The notes under the pieces were generated by a model. That model saw only the letters and a list, made by a program, of their open reading frames with translations. It ran no database searches and had not been told where the DNA came from. A program made the position numbers and the translations under genes. 64,000 bases of DNA from positions 1 to 64,000 of the forward strand of contig NZ_RSAA01000026.1 of assembly GCF_003931915.1 (NCBI RefSeq), written 5' to 3'. This DNA is from Saccharopolyspora rhizosphaerae (GTDB taxonomy: Bacteria > Actinomycetota > Actinomycetes > Mycobacteriales > Pseudonocardiaceae). Shown here piece by piece: positions 1 to 7,920 of the stretch (positions within the stretch are counted from its first letter, which is position 1; every line of letters begins with the position of its first letter).

Positions 1-80
1 GCGAGCTACAAACCCTGCTCGCCACCTGGTCAGGCACCTGCCCCACCTGCCACCAACACATCCACCGATTACCGACCTAA
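1..80 (+). CDS. C-terminal fragment of an unrecognised protein
   Basis: A frame open from the left edge of the window ends at the TAA at 78-80 and gives the last 25 residues of a protein. The tail holds a CPTC pair followed closely by HQHIH, which could form a zinc knuckle, but this is too short to assign to a family. The next 350 bases have no supportable gene, so this may be the end of an element or of an ordinary gene lying to the left. The frame could also be open by chance in GC-rich DNA. Confidence 0.3.
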   Translation, partial: ELQTLLATWSGTCPTCHQHIHRLPT

Positions 81-247
81 CAAAGCACTACTAGCGGAGG
101 TGAGCACCGCTTTCGCGGTGCGGTGCGGCTACCGGGAACGCCGAAGGCTGGGGCAAGAGCGGCTCCACGACGCACGACTCCGTGGGCTCCACGAGCTCCG
201 CGACCCCGTGCGCCGCTCCTGGTGCAGGCCGCTGCACGGCCTCCCGG

Positions 248-301
248 GTCACCCGGTGAGGGGGTGGTGCGACATGTCGCACTACCCCCTCACCGGGTGA
301 C
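248..301. repeat. 54-bp near-perfect palindrome
   Basis: Two 27-base arms meet at the centre GACATGTC with no loop. The left arm begins GTCACCCGGTGAGGGGGT and the right arm is its reverse complement with one mismatched pair (G opposite T, near the middle of the arm). A transcript from either strand would fold into a very stable hairpin. It could act as a bidirectional terminator for the leftward gene ending at 438, though it lies about 137 bases past that stop and lacks a T-run. It could instead be a miniature mobile element or a protein-binding dyad. Confidence 0.85.
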
Positions 302-323
302 GAGCAGCGGAGCCGGCTGAGTT

Positions 324-382
324 CTTCGTCGAAGTTCGCGCGACGTTCGAGGGCCGAAGTCCTTCGTCGAAGTTCGCGCGAA
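324..382. repeat. Two direct repeats with a TTCGCGCGA core
   Basis: The 20-mer CTTCGTCGAAGTTCGCGCGA occurs at 324-343 and again at 362-381, 38 bases apart. The second copy continues into the 10-bp palindrome TTCGCGCGAA (373-382). The same palindrome recurs in other intergenic spaces of this window, at 6835-6844 and 36324-36333. Confidence 0.75.
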
Positions 383-437
383 TTGTGAACGGAACTGCGC
401 AGGATCGGGGCTCGGAACGGGGGGTTGGCCGGGTCTT

Positions 438-1541
438 CTACGCCTCGGCTTCGTCCTCTTCTCCGGGGTGCAGCGGGGGGAGGGCGGCGATCGCTTCGTT
501 GCGGCTGAGGCCGGAGGCCTGCATCAGGTCGACCGCGATCGAGCGCACCTGCAGCACGACCACCTGCATCGAGAAGTCGCCCTCGCCCAGCATCTCCACG
601 GTGGACTTCTTGGCGACGGAGCGGGCGGCTTCCCTGGCCTGCAGCGGGTCCACGCCGCTGGCCAGCTCGTCGCGCAACAGCACCACGGCCCCCGCGAGCT
701 CTTCGAGCATGCCCGGCAGCGGTCGCGGCACGGGCTCGCCGGCCCGCAGCGCGGCCAGCGCGCGCCGGGCCAGCACACGGGTGTTGCGCAGCGCCCGGTC
801 GACGGGGGTGGCGGCGACCTCGTAGCGGTCGAGGTCACCGCGCCTGCGCCACCGGATCGGCGCGAAGCGGGCGATCTCGGCCCCGGCCTCCAACGCGGCG
901 CGGAACTCCTCGACCGACTTCTGGCTCTTGCGGGCGTCGGCGAGCACGTCGGCGGCCATCGACACGTCGCGGTGCGCGACCGCGCTGGCGATCCCGCGCA
1001 GCGCATCGGTCAGCGCCCCCAGCACCACGCGCCCGTTGCGGTGCGCCACGGCGAGCGGGTTGGCGGGCAGCAGCGCGGCGACCACGAAGCCGACCAGCCC
1101 GCCGACCACGGCGTCGATCATCCGCGTCAGCCCACCGGCCGTGGCGGGCGGCAGCAGGGTCGCGACCAGCACGGACGACGACGCCGCCTGCATCACGATG
1201 AGCACACCGCTGTCCAGCAGCACCGCCGTGGACATCGCGAGCGCGACGACGAGCGCGATCTGCCAGGGGCCGGAGCCGATCACCGAGATCAGGACGTCAC
1301 CGACACCGATGCCGATGCTCACGCCGACGACGAGTTCGAGGGCGCGACGCATCCGCTGGCCCAGCGAGACCCCGAGCGAGATCACCGCGGCGATCGGGGC
1401 GAAGAACGGAGCGACGTGGCCGATGACGTCGTGCGCGAGGAACCAGGCCAGTCCGGCGGACACACCGCACTGCACGATCGGCACGCCGGTCCGGTACAAC
1501 CGCCGGAGCCGCCGGATCAACTCCTCGCGCACTCGCCCCAC
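438..1541 (-). CDS. FUSC-family integral membrane protein (possible exporter)
   Basis: The protein has about six hydrophobic helices in the first 160 residues followed by a soluble helical C-terminal half of about 200 residues, the layout of half-size FUSC (fusaric acid resistance/aromatic acid exporter-like) proteins. An in-frame GTG at 1583 is possible, but the GTG at 1541 has a strong GGAGGA eight bases upstream, so I chose it (367 residues). The helix around residues 44-62 (FFAPIAAVISLGVSLG) and the following basic loop are typical of the family. It likely sits in the cytoplasmic membrane. The substrate is unknown. It lies alone, leftward, just upstream of DUF3151. Confidence 0.8.
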   Translation of the reverse strand: MGRVREELIRRLRRLYRTGVPIVQCGVSAGLAWFLAHDVIGHVAPFFAPIAAVISLGVSLGQRMRRALELVVGVSIGIGVGDVLISVIGSGPWQIALVVALAMSTAVLLDSGVLIVMQAASSSVLVATLLPPATAGGLTRMIDAVVGGLVGFVVAALLPANPLAVAHRNGRVVLGALTDALRGIASAVAHRDVSMAADVLADARKSQKSVEEFRAALEAGAEIARFAPIRWRRRGDLDRYEVAATPVDRALRNTRVLARRALAALRAGEPVPRPLPGMLEELAGAVVLLRDELASGVDPLQAREAARSVAKKSTVEMLGEGDFSMQVVVLQVRSIAVDLMQASGLSRNEAIAALPPLHPGEEDEAEA

Positions 1542-1584
1542 GAACCCATCCTCCGCCACCGAACGTCCCCACCGCCCTGGCACG

Positions 1585-1620
1585 ACGTGCCCGGCCTCCG
1601 CGGACGGGAGCCGGGCACGT
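1585..1620 (-). terminator. Hairpin terminator after the DUF3151 gene
   Basis: ACGTGCCCGGC (1585-1595) pairs perfectly with GCCGGGCACGT (1610-1620), giving an 11-bp stem six bases past the stop of the leftward DUF3151 gene. It lacks a clear T-run, as is common in actinobacteria. Confidence 0.6.
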
Positions 1621-1625
1621 GGCGG

Positions 1626-2036
1626 TCAGGCCAGCCCGGTGGCCTCCAGGGACGCCGGGTCGCTGTCCTCCAGGAGCTGACGGCAGCGGTCGAACTCGTC
1701 GGTCTCGCCGATGGCCCGGGCGGCCTTGGCCAGCGCCGCGACCGAGCGGAGGACGCCGCGGTTGGGCTCGTGCCGCCACGGCACCGGGCCGAAGCCCTTC
1801 CAGCCCGAGCGGCGCAGCGCGTCCAGGCCGCGGTGGTAGCCGGTGCGCGCGTAGGCGTAGGCGGCGATGTTCTCGCCCCGCTGCAGGGCGGCGTCGGCGA
1901 GCGCGGCCCAGGCGGCGCTGAACGCGGGGTGCTGCGCGGCGACCTCGGTGGGGTCGGTGCCGGCGTCCAGCGCGCCCTGCGCCTCGGGGCTCTCCGGCAG
2001 CAGCGTCTCCGGCGGCTCCAACAGGTTCCTCGTCAT
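1626..2036 (-). CDS. DUF3151 family protein
   Basis: This 136-residue soluble protein starts MTRNLLEPPETLLPESPEA and contains the phrase GWKGFGPVPWRHEPNRG in the middle. It matches the actinobacterial DUF3151 family in length and motif. The ATG at 2036 follows a GAGGA box at good spacing. The gene lies just downstream of the class II aldolase gene on the same strand, an order I recall from related actinobacteria, but a hairpin separates the two. The molecular function of the family is not known. The helical, alanine-rich sequence is reminiscent of repeat scaffolds, which is only an impression. Confidence 0.88.
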   Translation of the reverse strand: MTRNLLEPPETLLPESPEAQGALDAGTDPTEVAAQHPAFSAAWAALADAALQRGENIAAYAYARTGYHRGLDALRRSGWKGFGPVPWRHEPNRGVLRSVAALAKAARAIGETDEFDRCRQLLEDSDPASLEATGLA

Positions 2037-2068
2037 GACCCAATCCTCGCACTACCGCCCGGACGACG

Positions 2069-2101
2069 ACGGCCCGTCCACCCCGGGGGCGGACGGGCCG
2101 T
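2069..2101 (-). terminator. Hairpin terminator after the aldolase gene
   Basis: ACGGCCCGTCC (2069-2079) and GGACGGGCCGT (2091-2101) form a perfect 11-bp stem with an 11-base loop, 19 bases downstream of the leftward fba stop. Confidence 0.65.
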
Positions 2102-2120
2102 GGTCGCGGACGTGCTCGGC

Positions 2121-3155
<1,035 letters not shown>

Positions 3156-3362
3156 CGGTCATCCTCCTCAGATGGAGTTCGGTCTTCAGTGACGCGAGTT
3201 CGCGCAGCATCTTAGGAACCCCCGAGCGCCTTCCGCGGCAGCTCAGGGCAGTTACCACTCTTCCGCGCGTCACAGTGCCCCAGCGGTGTTGTTTTGAAAA
3301 GTTGGTGCAAGGATTCAGAAAACGATCCTGTGCACATAGTCACACGCCGGGGCACCCGCCGC

Positions 3363-3641
3363 CTACACCCAAGCGCCGGTGACGACCTCCCACTGCCTGA
3401 TCGTGGTGGAAGCGATGACCCCGGCCTTGGTGTACGGGTCCGCTGCCAGCAGGTTCTCCAGCTCCGCCTCGTCGGCGGTCTCGTAGATGATCTGCGCGCC
3501 CTTGCCGTCGGTGTAGGGGCCGCCGGCCAGCAACTTGCCCTGCTCGGCCAGCACTCGCGAGTACTCCCGGTGGTCTGGCCGAACCGCCAGCCGCTTGTCC
3601 TCGTCCGGCCCGTAGACCAGTTCGACAACGAACCTCGCCAT
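3363..3641 (-). CDS. YciI family protein
   Basis: This 92-residue protein starts MARFVVELVYGPDEDKR and shows the YciI/YCII fold pattern: a single ferredoxin-like domain with a conserved DHREY segment, GGPYTDGKGAQIIYE, then DPYTKAGVI and a C-terminal RQWEVVTG strand. The start at 3641 has GGAGGA five bases upstream. The YciI family is poorly characterised biochemically. Members are linked to stress and to ECF sigma factor neighbourhoods as DGPF/YCII proteins, and here the gene is divergent from a sigma factor gene 95 bases away, which fits that association. Confidence 0.88.
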   Translation of the reverse strand: MARFVVELVYGPDEDKRLAVRPDHREYSRVLAEQGKLLAGGPYTDGKGAQIIYETADEAELENLLAADPYTKAGVIASTTIRQWEVVTGAWV

Positions 3642-3735
3642 GTCGTCCTCCATCGCGGCGAATTCAAACGATCGCCTCGACGCTATCCGAGAACCGCCCC
3701 CGCGGACCCCTCCGCACCCGGTACGTTCTCCGATC

Positions 3736-4308
3736 ATGGGCGGTCACGCGGAAGGGGTGGAGCGCAGCGTCGAGAAGACCTTCGGCACGCTCCGCAAGTT
3801 GGACGGCGTCCACCGGGACGCGCAGCAGCAGCCGCTGTCCCTCGAGGACATCTACCGGCAGCAGCGGATGCGGATGGTCCGGTTGGCGATCCTGCTGGTC
3901 GACGACATCAGCAGCGCCGAGGACGTGGTCCAGGAAGCGTTCACCGGCCTGTACCGGAACTGGTCGGGCCTGCGCGACGCCAACGCTGCGATCGCCTACT
4001 TGCGCACCGCGGTCGTGAACGGGTCGCGGTCGATGCTCCGCCGCCGCAAGACGGCTCGCGAGTACCAGCCGCCGCACCAGGCCAACGCGCGTTCCGCCGA
4101 GTCGCTGGCGATGCTCACCGCCGAGCACCAGGCCGTGGTCGACGCGCTGAGCAAGCTGCCGCGCCGCCAGCGCGAGGTGCTTGTGCTGCGCTACTACGGC
4201 AACCTGTCGGAGGCCGAGATCGCCGAGGCGACCGGCGTCTCCAAGGGCACGGTGAAGTCCACGGCCAGCCGGGCGCTGGACGCGCTGCAGAAGCACATCG
4301 GCGGATGA
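3736..4308 (+). CDS. ECF-type (SigE-like) RNA polymerase sigma factor
   Basis: This 190-residue protein carries a sigma-70 region 2 at about residues 45-110 (AILLVDDISSAEDVVQEAF) and a region 4 helix-turn-helix at about 130-185 (LPRRQREVLVLRYYGNLSE, GVSKGTVKS). It would direct RNA polymerase to a small stress or envelope regulon. The start at 3736 was chosen because TACGTT nine bases upstream resembles a -10 box, suggesting a nearly leaderless message. Usually such a gene is followed by an anti-sigma gene. Here the next gene is nagA, so the partner, if any, must lie elsewhere. The adjacent YciI gene is divergently transcribed. Confidence 0.93.
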   Translation: MGGHAEGVERSVEKTFGTLRKLDGVHRDAQQQPLSLEDIYRQQRMRMVRLAILLVDDISSAEDVVQEAFTGLYRNWSGLRDANAAIAYLRTAVVNGSRSMLRRRKTAREYQPPHQANARSAESLAMLTAEHQAVVDALSKLPRRQREVLVLRYYGNLSEAEIAEATGVSKGTVKSTASRALDALQKHIGG

Positions 4309-4398
4309 GGTTTCCCACGAACGGCTCGTGCCCGGCGAACCGGACACGTTCGACGTGCGACCGTCCGTGGAGGTGGCGATGAGCCCCACAACACCGTC

Positions 4399-4414
4399 GT
4401 TGGTGTAGACCACT
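4399..4414. promoter_or_regulatory. DasR-like operator (dre) upstream of nagA
   Basis: GTTGGTGTAGACCACT matches the actinobacterial DasR-responsive element ACTGGTCTAGACCACT at 13 of 16 positions, including the whole right half-site, and lies 28 bases before the nagA start. DasR is the GntR-family repressor of N-acetylglucosamine and chitin use in this group, released by glucosamine-6-phosphate. The role here is inferred from position and sequence. Confidence 0.75.
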
Positions 4415-4441
4415 GCTCGCGTTTGGCGGAGGATCGAGGTT

Positions 4442-5587
4442 GTGAACACTGCCGAACTGATCCTCACCGGCGCACGGGTGGTCACCCCGGGCGGAGTCGC
4501 GCAACCGGGCTGGGTGCGGGTGTCCTCGGGCACGATCGTCGACGTGGGCGACGGCGCCGTTCCGCACGGCCCCGCCGTCGAGCTGTCCGGCCGCTGGCTG
4601 GTCCCCGGCTTCGTGGACGTCCACTGCCACGGCGGAGGCGGCGGCGCGGTCACCTCGCTGGAGCCCGAGCAGACGCAGACCGCGGTCGCCCACCACCGGG
4701 CGCACGGCACCACCACGATGCTGGCCAGCCTGGTGTCCGCGCCGATCTCGGAGCTGGTCAAGCAGATCGCCACGCTCGCCGAGCTCACCGCCGACGGGCT
4801 GATCGCCGGTGTTCACCTAGAAGGACCGTTCCTCTCGCACGCGCGGTGCGGCGCACACGCGCCCGAGGTGCTGCGCGCGCCGGAGGCCGACGACGTGCAG
4901 CAGCTGCTCGACGCCGGGCGCGGCGCGGTCCGGATGGTCACCCTGGCGCCCGAGCTGCCCGGCTCGGCGGACGCGGTACGGCAACTGGTCGATGGTGGTG
5001 CGGTCGCCGCGGTCGGGCACACCGACGCGAACGCCGAGCAGGTGCTGGCGGCGGTGGACGCCGGGGCGACCGTGGCGACGCACCTGTTCAACGGCATGCG
5101 GCCGCTGCACCACCGCGAGCCCGGGCCGGTCGGTGCGCTGCTCGACGACGAGCGGGTGAGCGTCGAGCTGATCTGCGACCTCGTGCACCTCCACCCGACC
5201 GTGGCGCGGCTGGCCGCCACCCACGTCGGGACCGACCGGACGATCCTGGTCACCGACGCCATCAGCGCCACCGGCGCGGGCGACGGCACCTACGAGCTGG
5301 GCGCGCTGCCGGTGACCGTGGTCGACGGCGAACCGCGGCTGGCCGACGGCTCGCTGGCCGGCAGCACGCTGACGATGGACGCCGCGTTCCGCAACCTCGT
5401 GGTCAGCTGCGGCCTGCCGGTGCCCGCCACGGTCGCGGCCACGGCCACCAACCCGGCCCGCCGGCTCGGCCTGACCGGGGTCGGCGAGATCCGGCCGGGG
5501 GCGCGCGCCGACCTCGTGGTGCTCGGCGACGACTTGGACCTGCAGGGCGTCATGCGGCGTGGCCAGTGGCTCACCGAGCCCTCCTGA
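4442..5587 (+). CDS. nagA: N-acetylglucosamine-6-phosphate deacetylase
   Basis: NagA removes the acetyl group from N-acetylglucosamine 6-phosphate, feeding glucosamine 6-phosphate to NagB or cell-wall synthesis. The 381-residue amidohydrolase shows the metal motif GFVDVHCHG at about 56-64, the HLEGPFLS segment with the metal-binding Glu near 125-135, THLFNGM, and the catalytic Asp in VTDAISATG near 275. Translation starts at GTG 4442, nine bases after GGAGG. A DasR-like operator lies just upstream, which ties it to amino-sugar control. It follows the sigma gene by 133 bases but is probably transcribed separately. Confidence 0.97.
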   Translation: MNTAELILTGARVVTPGGVAQPGWVRVSSGTIVDVGDGAVPHGPAVELSGRWLVPGFVDVHCHGGGGGAVTSLEPEQTQTAVAHHRAHGTTTMLASLVSAPISELVKQIATLAELTADGLIAGVHLEGPFLSHARCGAHAPEVLRAPEADDVQQLLDAGRGAVRMVTLAPELPGSADAVRQLVDGGAVAAVGHTDANAEQVLAAVDAGATVATHLFNGMRPLHHREPGPVGALLDDERVSVELICDLVHLHPTVARLAATHVGTDRTILVTDAISATGAGDGTYELGALPVTVVDGEPRLADGSLAGSTLTMDAAFRNLVVSCGLPVPATVAATATNPARRLGLTGVGEIRPGARADLVVLGDDLDLQGVMRRGQWLTEPS

Positions 5588-5642
5588 CCAGGTCCGCCTC
5601 GAGGTGCACCGATCACGGCCGCCAGCTGGCCAGGGGCGCGCG

Positions 5643-5827
5643 ATGACCGGCGAGAGCCCCGAGGAGGCGCTGTCCGCCGCGCTGCGCGCGCGAGCGGCCG
5701 GGCGGCCCGGTCCGAACCTCGGCGGCAGCGGTGGACGTGCGCAGGCTTGTTGCTGTTCGCAACCGCACTGGGCTCGGTGGCCGGGTTCGTCGTGGCGGTC
5801 GCGTCGGTGCTCCACCCGTTCGGGTGA
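5643..5827 (+). pseudogene. Small single-helix membrane protein, apparently frameshifted
   Basis: From ATG 5643 a frame gives MTGESPEEALSAALRARAAG, the typical opening of small pseudonocardial membrane proteins. A different frame from about 5744 gives LLLFATALGSVAGFVVAVAS and ends HPFG at TGA 5825-5827, a clean transmembrane helix. The two halves join only if there is a frameshift between roughly 5700 and 5745. Either the gene is broken or the sequence has an indel error. The intact product would be about 60 residues with one C-terminal helix. It lies 55 bases after nagA and may be co-transcribed. Function is unknown. Confidence 0.55.
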
Positions 5828-5906
5828 CGAGAGGTGTGCGCTGCGTTGATGTCAGCTGGGTCGCCCGACGGTTGCGGAGCGCGGCGCCACGGTACCGTTG
5901 GCAACC

Positions 5907-6578
5907 GTGACGTCCGAATTCGCCGCCGCGGCACAGCCCGCGCTCGCTCTGCTTCCGGATTGGCTGAATCCGGAGAACATCGTCTCTGGTCTCGGCCCGT
6001 TCGCGCTGATCGGCGTCTGCCTGATCATCTTCGCCGAATGCGGTCTGCTCATCGGCTTCTTCCTGCCGGGTGACTCGCTGCTGTTCGTGACCGGCCTGTT
6101 CGTCGCCACCGGGTCGATCAACACGCCGGTCTGGCTGGTCTGCGCACTGCTGGCGGTGTGCGCTTTCATCGGCAACGTGACCGGCTACTGGATCGGCCGC
6201 AAGGTCGGTCCGGCGCTGTTCAACAAGCCTGACTCGAAGCTCTTCAAGCGCGAGCACGTCGACAAGACGCACGCGTTCTTCGAGAAGTACGGCGCCCGCG
6301 CGATCATCCTGGCCCGCTTCGTGCCCATCGTCCGCACGTTCATCACGGCGGTCGCCGGCATCGGGCAGATGGACCAGAAGAAGTTCTTCAGCTACTCGGC
6401 CATCGGCGGTGTGGCCTGGACCGTGAGCATGACGCTGCTCGGGTTCTTCCTCGGCAACATCCCGTGGATCCGGAACAACATCGAGGCGATGGCGATCGTC
6501 ATCGTCCTGATCTCCGTCGTCCCGATCATCATCGAGTACGTCAAGAGCCGCCGCGAGAAGGCTCGCGAAGCAGCCTGA
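5907..6578 (+). CDS. DedA family membrane protein
   Basis: DedA/VTT-fold proteins are inner-membrane proteins implicated in lipid flipping and envelope homeostasis. This 223-residue copy has the signatures ECGLLIGFFLPGDSLLF, GNVTGYWIGRKVG, and ILARFVPIVRTFITAVAGIG with the conserved Arg residues of the re-entrant loop, plus a final helix before the basic tail KSRREKAREAA. I chose GTG 5907. A TTG at 5898 is also in frame, and a TACCGT box at 5893-5898 suggests a short or absent leader. A strong hairpin follows the stop. Confidence 0.93.
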   Translation: MTSEFAAAAQPALALLPDWLNPENIVSGLGPFALIGVCLIIFAECGLLIGFFLPGDSLLFVTGLFVATGSINTPVWLVCALLAVCAFIGNVTGYWIGRKVGPALFNKPDSKLFKREHVDKTHAFFEKYGARAIILARFVPIVRTFITAVAGIGQMDQKKFFSYSAIGGVAWTVSMTLLGFFLGNIPWIRNNIEAMAIVIVLISVVPIIIEYVKSRREKAREAA

Positions 6579-6592
6579 CGAAGTCCTCGAGC

Positions 6593-6622
6593 AAGAGCCG
6601 GCACCCCAGGGTGCCGGCTCTT
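6593..6622 (+). terminator. Terminator after the DedA gene
   Basis: AAGAGCCGGCACCC and GGGTGCCGGCTCTT form a long perfect stem with a two-base loop, starting 15 bases past the stop and followed by CTCGTGTC. Confidence 0.8.
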
Positions 6623-7053
6623 CTCGTGTCCGGGGCCGCACGTCCGTCCGGGGCCGCGCCTCCGTCCTGGGCCGCGTGTCCGGCATCCCCTACCAGCTGG
6701 GGAAGGATGGTCGGGCCCCAGCCTGGCGCGACTCGGGCTACCTGCCCAGACCGCCCGCCCCCGACCCCGACACGCCGCCACCCGAACCCGACACACTGCG
6801 GCGTGTCGACTGCCTACACGCCGAGCATTCCAAGTTCGCGCGAATTTCGAACTTGACTACCCGGTCGCAATGTCGCGCGAAGGTTCGACGGCGCCCGCGT
6901 GAGCGTGGTCGGGGCTCATCGGGTGCGCGTGTTCCGGTTGCTGGTCAGGTGTCGTGCTCAGGCGACGGGAGTCCTTGCTCGGGTTGGCGTGCCGGGCAGT
7001 GGGAAGTCCGGGCTGAACCTGGCCTCGCCGGTGGGCTCCGTGTTCGGCGGGGC
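6623..7053. other. Non-coding region with small repeats and dyads
   Basis: I see no supportable gene. Near 6629-6690 there are imperfect 18-bp tandem units of the type CGTCCGTCCGGGGCCGCG. At 6768-6808, CGACACGCCGC and GCGGCGTGTCG form an 11-bp inverted repeat. At 6832-6854, AAGTTCG and CGAACTT flank a copy of the TTCGCGCGAA palindrome (6835-6844), and a second nine-of-ten copy lies at 6872-6881. The region leads directly into the 51-bp tandem repeat. Confidence 0.6.
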
Positions 7054-7258
7054 CACCTGAACACACCCGGCCTCGTCAAATCGCTCAGCCTTCGACCGCG
7101 GGGTTCACCTGAACACACCGGCCTCGTCAAATCGCTCAGCCTTCGACCGCGGGGTTCACCTGAACACACCGGCCTCGTCAAGCCGCTCAGCCTTCGACCG
7201 CGGGGTTCACCTGAACACACCGGCCTCGTCAAGCCGCTCAGCCTTCGACCGCGGGGTT
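7054..7258. repeat. Four tandem copies of a 51-bp unit
   Basis: The unit begins CACCTGAACACACCGGCCTC and ends CGACCGCGGGGTT. Copies run 7054-7105 (with one extra C), 7106-7156, 7157-7207 and 7208-7258; the first two differ from the last two by AAATCG versus AAGCCG. A fifth copy starts at 7259 and diverges after six bases. Each junction holds the dyad GTTCA-CC-TGAAC. The length of 51 is 17 codons, so all six frames stay in phase, but no gene start or codon bias supports translation. It lies 18 bases downstream of the leftward RNA methyltransferase gene. Confidence 0.9.
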
Positions 7259-7275
7259 CACCTGGCCGCTGGTTT

Positions 7276-7920
7276 TCACCAGGCTTCGTCGAGGTTGGCG
7301 TGTTGCTGGATCCAGGTGTGCATGACGACGCCTGCGGCGACGCCCGCGTTGATCGAGCGGGTCGAGCCGAACTGGGCGATCGAGACGACCAGCTCCGCCT
7401 CGTGGCGTGACTCCTCGTGCAGGCCGGGGCCCTCCTGGCCGAACAGCAGCACGCAGCGGCGCGGCAGCTCCGCGCGCTCCAGCGGCACCGCCCCGGGTGT
7501 GTTGTCCACCGCCACCACGGCCAGGTCCTCGGCTCGCGCCCACTCGACCAGCGAGGCGACGTCCGGGTGGTGGTGCACGTGCTGGTACCGGTCGGTGACC
7601 ATCGCGCCCCGGCGGTTCCAGCGCCGGCGGCCCACGATGTGCACCGCTCGCGCCAGGAACGCGTTGGCCGTGCGCACGACGGTGCCGATGTTGTGGTCGT
7701 GCTGGAAGTTCTCGATGGCCACGTGGAAGTCGTGCCGCCGCCGGTCCAGGTCGGCGATGATCGCCTCCCGCCGCCAGTAGCGGTACTCGTCGACGACGTT
7801 GCGCCGGTCGCCGTGCTCCAGGAGCTCCGGGTCGTAGCGCTCGTCATCGGGCCAGGGCCCCTCCCACGGGCCGACCCCGACGCTGGTGCCCCACTCGGTG
7901 GGCCCGACGTCCTCGCTCAC
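7276..7920 (-). CDS. SpoU/TrmH-family RNA 2'-O-methyltransferase
   Basis: SPOUT enzymes methylate ribose 2'-OH in tRNA or rRNA using S-adenosylmethionine. The 214-residue protein shows the family motifs: IENFQHDHNIGTVVRTANAF (motif 1, near residues 55-75), CVLLFGQEGPGL (motif 2) and SINAGVAAGVVMHTW (motif 3), the last two forming the knotted AdoMet site. The GTG start at 7920 overlaps the pyrE stop as GTGA, so the two genes are translationally coupled. The exact RNA target cannot be told from sequence. The gene end abuts the 51-bp repeat. Confidence 0.92.
   Translation of the reverse strand: MSEDVGPTEWGTSVGVGPWEGPWPDDERYDPELLEHGDRRNVVDEYRYWRREAIIADLDRRRHDFHVAIENFQHDHNIGTVVRTANAFLARAVHIVGRRRWNRRGAMVTDRYQHVHHHPDVASLVEWARAEDLAVVAVDNTPGAVPLERAELPRRCVLLFGQEGPGLHEESRHEAELVVSIAQFGSTRSINAGVAAGVVMHTWIQQHANLDEAW

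Larger units (their letters stand above)
81..437. other. Non-coding stretch with palindrome and direct repeats
   Basis: No frame here has convincing codon usage or a start with a ribosome binding site. The stretch holds a 54-bp near-perfect palindrome and a pair of 20-bp direct repeats, listed separately. It lies downstream of the leftward FUSC-type gene, so transcription from that gene would run into it. Confidence 0.6.

Noticed and set aside
4309-4408. A short frame after the sigma gene reading DEVSHERLVPGEP and on to TAG at 4406-4408
   Set aside because: It has plausible codon use and could be the remnant of an anti-sigma partner, but there is no start codon or ribosome binding site in frame and it is too short to judge.
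7054-7258. CRISPR array
   Set aside because: The 51-bp units are directly abutting with no unique spacers, and there are no cas genes in the window.
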